Virus record (IMG/VR): IMGVR_UViG_3300009129_001283
Location: 1-64,000 of that record
Strand: one strand, 5' to 3'
Length of the DNA: 64,000 nucleotides
From: a virus
Positions 7,396 through 15,291 of the stretch are shown piece by piece. The first letter of the stretch is position 1, and every line of letters starts with the position of its first letter. Under the pieces are notes generated by a model. The model saw only the letters and a list, made by a program, of their open reading frames with translations, did no database searches and was not told where the DNA came from. Position numbers and translations under genes: made by a program.

Positions 7396-9309
7396 TTTAT
7401 TATCTCCTTCAAAGATATTCCACTTCCTTTGCGCGGAGGAATAACCTTCATTGACACATTGTAATATAAGTTCTTGTATTTCTTTACCTTCAATAGTCAG
7501 AGCTTCGTTTAGACCAATGTTAGATCTAAGCAAGGAGAATATCTCCATTGCGTCGTCTTGCTTATTTTTCTTTTGATATAAGTTGGGCATCATTTCTAAA
7601 AATGTTTCAAAGTCATTCTCCCTAACAGAGTTGCGAACATCAGTGGCTCGTGCAAAACGGGGCGCTACAACTTGGTCGATAACAATATCGTCTCTCTCTT
7701 TCCCTGCATTATTATATCTTCCGTCCTTAACGTCATCTTCACCGATAACAAGAACAATACGCGAGTTAGCAGGTGCATTATTAATATATTCGTAAACTGC
7801 TTGTATTGGAGATGGAACATCTGTCGTCAACAACTCATTGTGAAAAAGAGGGATAATATCGCCCTGCAAGTCATGGTGCTCAACAAACAGTTCCCAAACC
7901 TGCCTTGAGAGCTCTGGAGTGAAGTTCTCATGCGTTTTCTCGGATATCACCACTGATACCTCGTCTGCACTTTCCAAAGCCTTTAGAGCGGCGTCAAAGT
8001 GGCCCTTGTGAGGTGGCTTAAACTTACCTGGGAAAAGAGCGACGTTCAATGGTCGTTCTGAGCCGTCTTCCTCAATACTTTTCGGATCTACTTTCTTAGT
8101 TCGGCCAAATTTTAGAATACCAAGTATTTGGTTTACGGGAGCAAAGTTGCCGGTAAACTTATAAACATTGCCCTCATAATTAAAAACAAAACCTTCCGAC
8201 GCGGTGGTGATGTTATCAAAGTCTTTTATTTTTGAAAGTTGTTTTCTTAATATGTCAAGCTCTGCTTCATCATTAGCGGAGGTAATCGCCTTTATCGCCT
8301 GTCTTAATTTCTTCTTTAGCCTTTTTACTTCGGCCCGATTATCAAGGACGTATATGCTGTCGAGGTTCTTTAGCATCTCTACAGCAAAGTCGTGAACGGC
8401 ATCTTCTAATGGATAAACAATATTCCCCAACATTGCTGGAGAATTCTTTATAAAAGTTTTTACAGCCTCTCTAGTGCTGGCATTTTCTTTTGGGATCATT
8501 TTCATTATCTGCGGGATGCCTGCTCCTTTGACTTTAAAGACTCTCTTTATAACTTCCACCCGAACATTCTCTTCTATATCGGGAATGGCATCCTTGAGTT
8601 TCTCGTCCACGTTTTTCACCATAAAGTCGCCAACAGTATCTTGGTCGCTAAGTCCGTTTCTATCTAAAAGGCTATCTACCCTACCAATAGCTCTCTCCAA
8701 ATGAGTGCCGTCGGTCAAAGCTTTTAATCGCATAAGCGCACTTACATGTACTGTGTGCTCGCCTTGTTGTCCAAGTTCCTCTACCTTATAAAGAATCTTC
8801 TCTATTGTCCTTATGTTTTCTTCGCTATCGAGCGGAGACATTTCTTTTGTCTTTGGGTCCACACTAACATGGCCGCTTCTATGAAGAGTAATATACTTGC
8901 CACCCAAGTTTACAACATTTGCTGCTCTTGGGTCCATTATCTCCACGCTGTAGAAATTGTCTGCATCTTTACCAAAAACCTTTTTCTGTATAGTCAAGGG
9001 TAAGCTTCTGCAGAAGTTTTCAAAAGCAGCTAGAGCTTCCGAAAAGGTAAACTCTAAATCTCCTCTTCCCTTAAACTTATCCACCAGTTCATCCACATCA
9101 AGACCGCCGGTTTTAATATTTGTTTTATTTCTGGCAGATACAGCCTTCTCTCTTACAGTTGAGTAAGATACAAAAAGGTTTTGTCCGTCTGTTTTCTCTG
9201 TGCCAACAAGTTCACCCTGACTTGCTTTGTCGAAGATCTTTTTAATCTCAGCAAATGTCAAATCAGGGTTATCATGCATATGCATCAAGTGACCGTAAAG
9301 TCCACCCAT
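6865..9309 (-). CDS. Fused ligase-like nucleotidyltransferase and HxGH cytidylyltransferase-like protein
   Basis: 814 residues. Part 1 (1-400) has the covalent-nucleotidyltransferase signature: motif I EKTDGQN (Lys39 as the likely AMP/GMP acceptor), motif IV EGFVF (372-376) and a motif-V-like YKFTG (383-387), with a long helical insertion between. Part 2 (420-570) begins LNVALFPGKFKPPHKGH, the HxGH box (434-437) of NMNAT/PPAT-type nucleotidyltransferases, and ends with RATDVRNSV, resembling the ISSTxxR site. Part 3 (639-814) begins with an ENW tag and ends in a basic tail. Starts at a TAATG overlap. Such a bifunctional enzyme could act in nucleic-acid end repair or cofactor metabolism; that is inference. 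See the nested gene. Confidence 0.8.
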   Translation of the reverse strand: MGGLYGHLMHMHDNPDLTFAEIKKIFDKASQGELVGTEKTDGQNLFVSYSTVREKAVSARNKTNIKTGGLDVDELVDKFKGRGDLEFTFSEALAAFENFCRSLPLTIQKKVFGKDADNFYSVEIMDPRAANVVNLGGKYITLHRSGHVSVDPKTKEMSPLDSEENIRTIEKILYKVEELGQQGEHTVHVSALMRLKALTDGTHLERAIGRVDSLLDRNGLSDQDTVGDFMVKNVDEKLKDAIPDIEENVRVEVIKRVFKVKGAGIPQIMKMIPKENASTREAVKTFIKNSPAMLGNIVYPLEDAVHDFAVEMLKNLDSIYVLDNRAEVKRLKKKLRQAIKAITSANDEAELDILRKQLSKIKDFDNITTASEGFVFNYEGNVYKFTGNFAPVNQILGILKFGRTKKVDPKSIEEDGSERPLNVALFPGKFKPPHKGHFDAALKALESADEVSVVISEKTHENFTPELSRQVWELFVEHHDLQGDIIPLFHNELLTTDVPSPIQAVYEYINNAPANSRIVLVIGEDDVKDGRYNNAGKERDDIVIDQVVAPRFARATDVRNSVRENDFETFLEMMPNLYQKKNKQDDAMEIFSLLRSNIGLNEALTIEGKEIQELILQCVNEGYSSAQRKWNIFEGDNKVKYHKLYENWNKHLKTEHGDGADDPELQELDRLIRSYAKIMAGIAYATELVDAGNVEFDGTVDGYEWDKLQILPDIRKALAARNTLSDKFGNKEVETYAHKRALEMGLDMSASGHDEDEAFPDVELEGCSSLERQKEPAKIKVRIPKRKIKEISGMSIGGAEGHSGKAPKKVRRRR

Positions 9310-9557
9310 TACTTTTTCTCCTGCAAGGGTTTTAGTTCTTCTTCTAAAACCCTAACTCTCTCCTGAAGTCTTCTTGCATGGCGACGGCACTGCTTGATAC
9401 CCTCTTTTGCAATTGCTAGCCTTCTGGCTTCTTGCTTTGACGCAGGTTTAATACTAGAAAGGATTTCTCCCACATGCTGAATATACTCCAGCAAGCCGGG
9501 ATTGTCAACCGACTCACCAATAAGAAACCTTCTAGTTATCTTGTCGTAATCAACCAT
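9309..9557 (-). CDS. Small coiled-coil protein
   Basis: 82 residues, mostly helical with a C-terminal heptad region (RRLQERVRVLEEELKPLQEKK). It ends at a TAATG overlap with the fused nucleotidyltransferase gene, so it is co-translated with it. No domain recognised; a chaperone or structural accessory is possible. Confidence 0.65.
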   Translation of the reverse strand: MVDYDKITRRFLIGESVDNPGLLEYIQHVGEILSSIKPASKQEARRLAIAKEGIKQCRRHARRLQERVRVLEEELKPLQEKK

Positions 9558-9573
9558 TTATAATACTCCGTGT

Positions 9574-9789
9574 TTAAGCCTGCTTGTTGCTAACGGTGCC
9601 TTCCCATTTATTACTGCTCGAAAAGTCTAGAATTTCTTCTTCCTCTTCTTCTTCAATAATATCTTCTTCCATAACAGGCTCCTCAATAACAACAACCTTC
9701 TTGGTAATAACTTCTGTTACTGTTTCTCTTTCCTGCTCTCGCAAGAGTACATTTCTTTTTCTATTTTTTCTTTGTTTTGCGCTTGGCAT
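9574..9789 (-). CDS. Small protein with basic N-terminus and acidic stretch
   Basis: 71 residues; starts MPSAKQRKNRKRN and contains a run of glutamates (IIEEEEEEEILDF). Overlaps the end of the preceding gene by 29 bp, with AAAGGTGG as ribosome-binding site. Low-complexity, function unknown. Confidence 0.6.
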   Translation of the reverse strand: MPSAKQRKNRKRNVLLREQERETVTEVITKKVVVIEEPVMEEDIIEEEEEEEILDFSSSNKWEGTVSNKQA

Positions 9790-10936
9790 ATCTAATCACC
9801 ACCTTTCGTTTTTTATTTTCTCGTAATAACCCTTCCTTAAAAGGGATATTATTAATTTTAAATTCTCCCGCTAGTGCGACGAGAACTTGCTTGATAGCAT
9901 CTGCGGGAATGTTACGACTCTTCATAATATCTTTGAGGGAACCTCCGCCCTTCATTTTCGTGTTCCCCACCGCAGCCGGACCTCTTGTCAAAGGTGCAGT
10001 TTTTGCATCGAGCTTCTCGTCGCCACCCTTTAGCTGCGGTGCGACTTTTGCATATTTGGAAAGAACGTTTTTTAAGCCCGTTGCTATGTCTGATGGGTTT
10101 GGTATTTTATCGTTTACCAGATCTGTAATTGCTATAATTACCTCTTCATATTCAGCTCTGTTGTTGATGAGAGCCATTTGCCTTAGCAGAGTGGGGTTCT
10201 TTCCAATGAAAGCTTGCAATCTCTTTGCATCAGAAGTTTTGTATCCACCGAGAGCCTGTTCAATGTCATTTTTAACTGCCTCTTCATTCATGCTTATTAA
10301 TTTGTTTGTGAAGTTTGTCGCCGCAGGGAAGGTCCATTTAGCGTTGGTTTTCCAGTTGTTAAACTTTTTCCCACTGGGTGCGAAATATTTATCCATAGCT
10401 ACAGCCAACTTCTTCAAATTAGCTGGCTCTACGCCGGGATAATCTTTAAGCCACTTGATAATACCCAAGGTATCAATCTTTCCTTTTTCTCCTGCTAGTT
10501 TTAGAGGAGGGTATTTATCGCCAGCTTCTTCTCCGCCTTCTTCATCTGGCTTTGCATCTGGGCCTGCTGTGGGCCCTCCAGTTTGTTCTCCAGACTCATC
10601 ATCACCCGAAGTAGCGTCTTGGATCGCTTTCATTATAACAGCTACTTTTTCTCTTGAGTCGCGGGTTTTACTTAGTGCTGCGGTTGTGTTTGCAATAGCA
10701 TCGGCATCTAAATCTTTACCCAGCGCCCTTGCAGCGGCCACGGCAATGTTGGCGGCCTTATCTGGGTCTTCTTCTTTTGCGGCGGCCTTTACAGCATCTT
10801 CCGCCCTTTCAACATCTGGGCTTGCTGTTGGAGCTTCCTCGTTCTTTGGTGCACTTTTAAAAGTAACACCAACTCCCTCAAGAAGCAAATCAAAAAGCTT
10901 TTCGTTTCTTTTATTTAATAGCTTGTGTTTTTTCAT
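9761..10936 (-). CDS. Probable virion protein with KHKLLN N-terminal tag
   Basis: 391 residues. N-terminus MKKHKLLNKRNEKLFDLLLE is shared with the next two genes, whose bodies are unrelated. Residues 25-160 are Ala/Asp/Gly-rich and probably unstructured; 160-360 look folded (KLAVAMDKYFAPSGKKFNNWK...), and the tail is basic (KRKVVIRYAKRKTKKK). The shared tag suggests a common targeting or cleavage signal, for instance packaging into the prohead; this is inference. Confidence 0.7.
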   Translation of the reverse strand: MKKHKLLNKRNEKLFDLLLEGVGVTFKSAPKNEEAPTASPDVERAEDAVKAAAKEEDPDKAANIAVAAARALGKDLDADAIANTTAALSKTRDSREKVAVIMKAIQDATSGDDESGEQTGGPTAGPDAKPDEEGGEEAGDKYPPLKLAGEKGKIDTLGIIKWLKDYPGVEPANLKKLAVAMDKYFAPSGKKFNNWKTNAKWTFPAATNFTNKLISMNEEAVKNDIEQALGGYKTSDAKRLQAFIGKNPTLLRQMALINNRAEYEEVIIAITDLVNDKIPNPSDIATGLKNVLSKYAKVAPQLKGGDEKLDAKTAPLTRGPAAVGNTKMKGGGSLKDIMKSRNIPADAIKQVLVALAGEFKINNIPFKEGLLRENKKRKVVIRYAKRKTKKK

Positions 10937-10940
10937 CTTC

Positions 10941-11561
10941 TTACAAACCTGTTAGCTTTGCGTTCATCTTCGCGTTTTTCTCCGCTCTCTTGTTGTGGCC
11001 CACCAGAGCTTGTCCAATGCGCTGAAGTTGATCCACAGAGAAATTTTGCAAAGTTTTAAGGGAAATCGCCGATGGTTCTGTCTCTGTTTGCTCGCCTTTT
11101 CTTTGCTTAATAATCAGACCTACATCATTGAGTACCCAAGCGTTTATGTCACCTTTTTCCGACGCATTTTTCCAAGCATTTATAATTCTATTGGCCATAG
11201 CATCTGCCTCTGCATTCATTGCTTCAGCATCTTCTTCCAACTTTCCTTCAATAAACTCTCTAATTTCTTTTTTTAGTTTAACTGGTTCTGCCTGAGCTCC
11301 TCTACCGAAAAATCTCTGCCGCATGCCCACCGACAAAGTGTCTTCGCCAGAAAGCACAGAAGCCAAATAATCAATGCTAGTATCAAGGTCTTCGAGAGTA
11401 TCTAGTTTATTGCTGATTTGCTTCAAGAGATTGAGTTCTTCCGAACTTTCTTCTTCTTTTTCTTCTTCGGGCAGTGCATGCCTGAGTGTCAAGCCTTGGT
11501 TTTCAAAAAGCTTGTTGAGCAGTTTTTCGTTTCTGCCGTTCCATAGTTTATGTCGTTTCAT
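10941..11561 (-). CDS. Probable virion protein with KRHKLWN N-terminal tag
   Basis: 206 residues. Begins MKRHKLWNGRNEKLLNKLFE, second copy of the tag. After an acidic linker it is predicted helical, ending NAKMNAKLTGL. ATGA overlap with the upstream gene and GGGAGAGGAA ribosome-binding site. No recognised family. Confidence 0.7.
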   Translation of the reverse strand: MKRHKLWNGRNEKLLNKLFENQGLTLRHALPEEEKEEESSEELNLLKQISNKLDTLEDLDTSIDYLASVLSGEDTLSVGMRQRFFGRGAQAEPVKLKKEIREFIEGKLEEDAEAMNAEADAMANRIINAWKNASEKGDINAWVLNDVGLIIKQRKGEQTETEPSAISLKTLQNFSVDQLQRIGQALVGHNKRAEKNAKMNAKLTGL

Positions 11562-12142
11562 TGTTCCTCTCCCGTTGGTAGTTTGACCTCTAGTGAGGGT
11601 GCAATCTTTTGAACCTTCGACGGCATATCCGTCTGAATTTTATAAAACTTATCATCAAGAGTCTTAACCCAAATTGTTTTTACCTCATCGAAGTTGAAAG
11701 TATCTAACGGGATAATAATATTTTCAGGTTTTATTCCGTGATCCTTATTGAATACATATTTGTAATGAAGCTCTTCGGTATCTGCGATAATAATACCTTG
11801 TTTCATTTGAGCAATAGCAGTCCTTTTTTCGGGACCATCTGGCATTGCCATTATCTTTTCCATTTCTGCTTTCTCGTATTCCTTCTTGTTGCTCCCAAGA
11901 ACACTTTTAATTATTGGCTTATCAGTGGCAGAATCATATATGCCCCTGCCATAATCATTATCCTCTTTATTTCGCCCACTTTTCGCTCTATTTTGATCCG
12001 TCTTCCAGTCCTCTCTGGTAACTGTCTGATCGAGCGCAGTTCTTTCACTTAGAACCTTGCTCTCATATTTCAGCCCTTGGTTTTCAAAAAGCTTGTTAAG
12101 CAATCTTTCGTTTCTAGTGTTTAATAGCTTATGTCGTTTCAT
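11558..12142 (-). CDS. Probable virion protein with KRHKLLN N-terminal tag
   Basis: 194 residues from ATG 12142 (ATGA overlap with the metallopeptidase gene, GGGAG upstream). Begins MKRHKLLNTRNERLLNKLFE, third copy of the tag. The body has a basic linker and a C-terminal beta-rich part (NIIIPLDTFNFDEVKTIWVKTLDDKFYKIQT). Function unknown. Confidence 0.7.
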   Translation of the reverse strand: MKRHKLLNTRNERLLNKLFENQGLKYESKVLSERTALDQTVTREDWKTDQNRAKSGRNKEDNDYGRGIYDSATDKPIIKSVLGSNKKEYEKAEMEKIMAMPDGPEKRTAIAQMKQGIIIADTEELHYKYVFNKDHGIKPENIIIPLDTFNFDEVKTIWVKTLDDKFYKIQTDMPSKVQKIAPSLEVKLPTGEEQ

Positions 12143-12531
12143 CGTTGACTCCCGTATTTTATTCCATCTTCCCAATCTCTGAGGAGACAGCTACCTTCTA
12201 AGTAGGCTTCTTTTTCCATTAATCTCAAATGTTCGTTGTTCTGCATATACCCCTCTGTTGCAGGACCAGCGTTATCAAACTCGCCTCGACAGTTTTGTGC
12301 ATGATGTACCAGCTCGTGTGCGAGAGAACGCATACAGTCTTTCGGCTGTCTGTTTGTTGTGTATATCACAATCTTGTTTTCGGCAGGAGAGTAATGAGCA
12401 GTCATTCCCAATAATAGTTTGGCATTTTCAGGGTCATGACGCAATATAACTCTCACAGGCTTGTTGTAGCCAAGAGCTTCTTGTGCATACGGAACGAATT
12501 CTTTTATCATATCTTTTAAATCTTTCATCAA
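12139..12531 (-). CDS. Zinc metallopeptidase-like protein (HExxH)
   Basis: 130 residues. The zincin motif AHELVHHAQ gives ligands H72 and H76 with catalytic E73; a glutamate in EKEAYLEGSCLLRDW about 30 residues later could be the third ligand. No signal peptide, so it acts in the cytoplasm or the virion. It heads the run of three tagged virion genes and is preceded directly by the TATTTATA box. A maturation protease is a reasonable guess; the substrate is unknown. Confidence 0.75.
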   Translation of the reverse strand: MMKDLKDMIKEFVPYAQEALGYNKPVRVILRHDPENAKLLLGMTAHYSPAENKIVIYTTNRQPKDCMRSLAHELVHHAQNCRGEFDNAGPATEGYMQNNEHLRLMEKEAYLEGSCLLRDWEDGIKYGSQR

Positions 12532-12540
12532 TATAAATAG
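12532..12540 (-). promoter_or_regulatory. CTATTTATA box before metallopeptidase gene
   Basis: In sense orientation TATAAA-ATACTA-TTTATA forms a short hairpin whose 3' part overlaps CTATTTATA, ending a few bases before the ATG at 12531. It is the reverse complement of TATAAATAG. One of a recurrent set. Confidence 0.45.
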
Positions 12541-12544
12541 TATT

Positions 12545-12880
12545 TTATAGTGCTACTTGCACCAAAATAATGATTATACACAACACAAGGCATATTCCGG
12601 TCTTAATTGTTATGGCTTCCCCAAGAAAAAAATAGGTCATAAAGGTGAAGACAATTGTCCCAATAGTAAAGCCCATGATGCGACAGGGCCAAAGATTCTC
12701 TTCGAAAACTTCATAGCCCATTTTTGTTGCCTGAATAAAGATATAAGAAAATGGGATGCCAAAAAGACTTAATAGTAGGGTGTTGTCTCTAAAGCTTTTC
12801 CATATGAGTTGGCCACTGCTTTGTAGCCAAACAAGGATATGACCCAAGAATACCAGCCCAACAAATGTAAGAAGTTTCAT
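12545..12880 (-). CDS. Four-helix membrane protein, SMR/DMT-like
   Basis: 111 residues with four hydrophobic segments (about 3-20, 35-52, 68-85, 92-110) and few charges. The last two helices (GTIVFTFMTYFFLGEAITIK...) resemble the terminal pair of small multidrug-resistance/EamA-type transporters. TAATG overlap with the giant protein gene upstream. Could be a transporter-like or holin-like protein; not decidable from sequence. Confidence 0.6.
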   Translation of the reverse strand: MKLLTFVGLVFLGHILVWLQSSGQLIWKSFRDNTLLLSLFGIPFSYIFIQATKMGYEVFEENLWPCRIMGFTIGTIVFTFMTYFFLGEAITIKTGICLVLCIIIILVQVAL

Positions 12881-15291
12881 TACGCACCCATTCCAGGCGG
12901 TGCGCTTTTACTCCTTTTAGTTGGTGGTTTCTTTATGCCATCTTCTTTGTGTTTGTTGCCGCCCTTTGTAAGAAGCCTTACTTTCATTGTTCTATGCTTC
13001 TCCTTCTTGGCTGGGCTTTTCTGATAGTCTTGTGCTTCCTGTGCGGGAACTGGTTGTCCCAACGTTGCACCCACTGGCGCTCCTGTTTGAACACCGGGAG
13101 ATACCTTGTCAGGATCGTGTTTCATAGTCCTTCTAATCTGAGATGGGTTTTTGCTTATCCATCTTTCAACAGTAGCTTGCAAAGCAGCTTTAAAGAGAGG
13201 AAAGTTTTTATCTACAATTCTCAAGCCAGACATAATGTCGTCCACTTCTTCCTCTGCTAGTTTAGATAAATGCAGCCTAATATCTATCATACCTTTTGTG
13301 TGGAAAACTATCATATAAGTTACCAAGTCAGTTGATCTGGCTATATATTCAAAACGCTCAAGCCTGTCGTCTGCAGACCTTCCAGCCGTATCTTCTTTAT
13401 CTTGCCAAGGATCTCCCTCTTCAAAACCAGGAAGCGAAGGCTGCCTAGCGATCAACTCTCGAAGTACTTTCAAGCTCCTGCGTAAAATTTGCTGCATGCC
13501 GGAATGGTTGGGCCTATCTCCAATAAGTTGTGTCTTGCCCATCTGGACATCTTTGGGTGGCGGGAAATCTATACTAAAGGTGATTTCTGCGTCGTCGGGA
13601 TCAAAATTTATAATGTGAAGACTTTTAAAATGAGACTCAAACTCTTCTTGCATTTCTTCTGCGGTCTTATCTTCTTCGTCTTCCTCACTGTCAGGATCAT
13701 AGAGTCCAGTCACTACCGCACTGTCGCCAGAGCCATACAATAATTTATCGTATTTTGTCAAGGGCAAGATGCCATACTCTACAAGGCCAGTTCTTACTTT
13801 TCCCTTAATTTTATCATAGTTATTGTCAACTCCATAGATGACATTATCCCAAAAATTATCAACATCGTCGAGTCCACCTTCGTCATAAAATGTTGCATAG
13901 CCGGAGATGCGAACTTTTACAGTAGACTGCCCAGTACTTATATCAATATTTTCATAGTTTTCATGGCTGTTATCTCCACCATAGTCACTGCCGCCAACAC
14001 TGACATTGCCATTGGCATCGTTAAATAACTCTCCTATTAGGTCATACCCATCTCTGGACATGTCTTCTTCTCCTCTGAAGGCCCCACGTTCGTAAATAAA
14101 CGAAACAGTGTATTGCGTATTGAGGGTCGTTGTGTCGTAGTCGTCATACACATCCCATACAAGATCTATATGTTGAGCATAATCAAGCCTTGCCGCAGCT
14201 CCCTCGTGTATCTCTTTCATTCTAGCTTCAAGATCTACATGCTCATATTCGAATACAACATCAAATCTGTCGTCCAGCCCCTTGGCGCTCAAAACCTCTT
14301 TTAACTTGTCGTGCAGCTTCTCGAATTCTTCACCACGCAATGGCGTGTCTGTGACATCCATAAATGCTGGGCAGCCTGAGTCGCAACCATAGGCAAATTG
14401 GAATCTGTCGCCGCTGTCTTCAGGATCATCTGCGGTTTTGCCGGGTGTATGAATAAAAAATAGAGGATCATCTCTCCCGTTATAATACGTCTTGAAATAA
14501 TCTAATCCTGGAGATGCGGTGCACCAGTTTGTTTCTTTGCCAAGAATACAAGCAGCACCCTTATTATGAGCAGCGGCTAAAACCCATCCCTCACTATCAG
14601 GTACAAACAAGGGAATGCCCCTTTCATTTCGAAGGATTATAGGATCACCATTGCGATCTAAAATTTTCTTGCCGCCCTCGTCAGTTTCGTATTGATAGTC
14701 TCCTGTAAAGAACTCAGTTCCTTTGACCGCACTGGCTCCCATCTTCCTATCATTCTCTGCATCAATAGCAGCCTTGCCTTTTAAAACAATGTCACTTAAC
14801 ATCTCTGGCGTAGTGATCTTTCCTATATCGGTTACTTTCATGTGCCTTGGGTGTTGAAAGAAAGTCTCGAAGTTTTGTCGAACGCCCATGAGATCTCGGT
14901 TAGATAAAATATATTCACTACCAATAACTCTATCTCTTGCACTGGTGGCTGTCTTTAAATATCTTAACCACCAATATATTACTTGTGCTCGGTTTGAATC
15001 CCGAATAGACCGGTATTTTTCCGGCTCATGAGTTCTAGAAATATTACCAGGAACAACATCAGATGGAGTAAGTGTTTTTTCTATTTTGCTCGCCATGCTG
15101 CCTTGTAACTTTTTTAAGTTGTCACCCGGCTCATTGCCTTGGTCAAAGTTATAACTCTTAACCAGTTTCTTTCCGGCCTTTCCGTAAAGGGAGTTCATTG
15201 CGTCGTCAAGACTGACTTCTTGCAATAAATTAGTTTCTTGCAATATCTCCGTCCCTGTTAGTTTGGCTAAGATTCTTCCTTCACGGCTCAT
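12880..15291 (-). CDS. Nested in-frame gene: second WCTA-module protein
   Basis: ATG at 15289-15291 in the frame of the giant protein, preceded by AGAGGAGAAAAACAAT, a strong Shine-Dalgarno with about 9-nt spacing. The 803-residue product would start MSREGRILAKLTG and contain one complete WCTA module (W at residue 256 of this form). Because the giant ORF splits here into two comparable halves each with one module, this looks like two tandem paralogues that lost the stop between them. Whether the short form is made is unknown; the GAGGAG also encodes Glu-Glu, so chance is possible. Confidence 0.5.
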   Translation of the reverse strand: MSREGRILAKLTGTEILQETNLLQEVSLDDAMNSLYGKAGKKLVKSYNFDQGNEPGDNLKKLQGSMASKIEKTLTPSDVVPGNISRTHEPEKYRSIRDSNRAQVIYWWLRYLKTATSARDRVIGSEYILSNRDLMGVRQNFETFFQHPRHMKVTDIGKITTPEMLSDIVLKGKAAIDAENDRKMGASAVKGTEFFTGDYQYETDEGGKKILDRNGDPIILRNERGIPLFVPDSEGWVLAAAHNKGAACILGKETNWCTASPGLDYFKTYYNGRDDPLFFIHTPGKTADDPEDSGDRFQFAYGCDSGCPAFMDVTDTPLRGEEFEKLHDKLKEVLSAKGLDDRFDVVFEYEHVDLEARMKEIHEGAAARLDYAQHIDLVWDVYDDYDTTTLNTQYTVSFIYERGAFRGEEDMSRDGYDLIGELFNDANGNVSVGGSDYGGDNSHENYENIDISTGQSTVKVRISGYATFYDEGGLDDVDNFWDNVIYGVDNNYDKIKGKVRTGLVEYGILPLTKYDKLLYGSGDSAVVTGLYDPDSEEDEEDKTAEEMQEEFESHFKSLHIINFDPDDAEITFSIDFPPPKDVQMGKTQLIGDRPNHSGMQQILRRSLKVLRELIARQPSLPGFEEGDPWQDKEDTAGRSADDRLERFEYIARSTDLVTYMIVFHTKGMIDIRLHLSKLAEEEVDDIMSGLRIVDKNFPLFKAALQATVERWISKNPSQIRRTMKHDPDKVSPGVQTGAPVGATLGQPVPAQEAQDYQKSPAKKEKHRTMKVRLLTKGGNKHKEDGIKKPPTKRSKSAPPGMGA

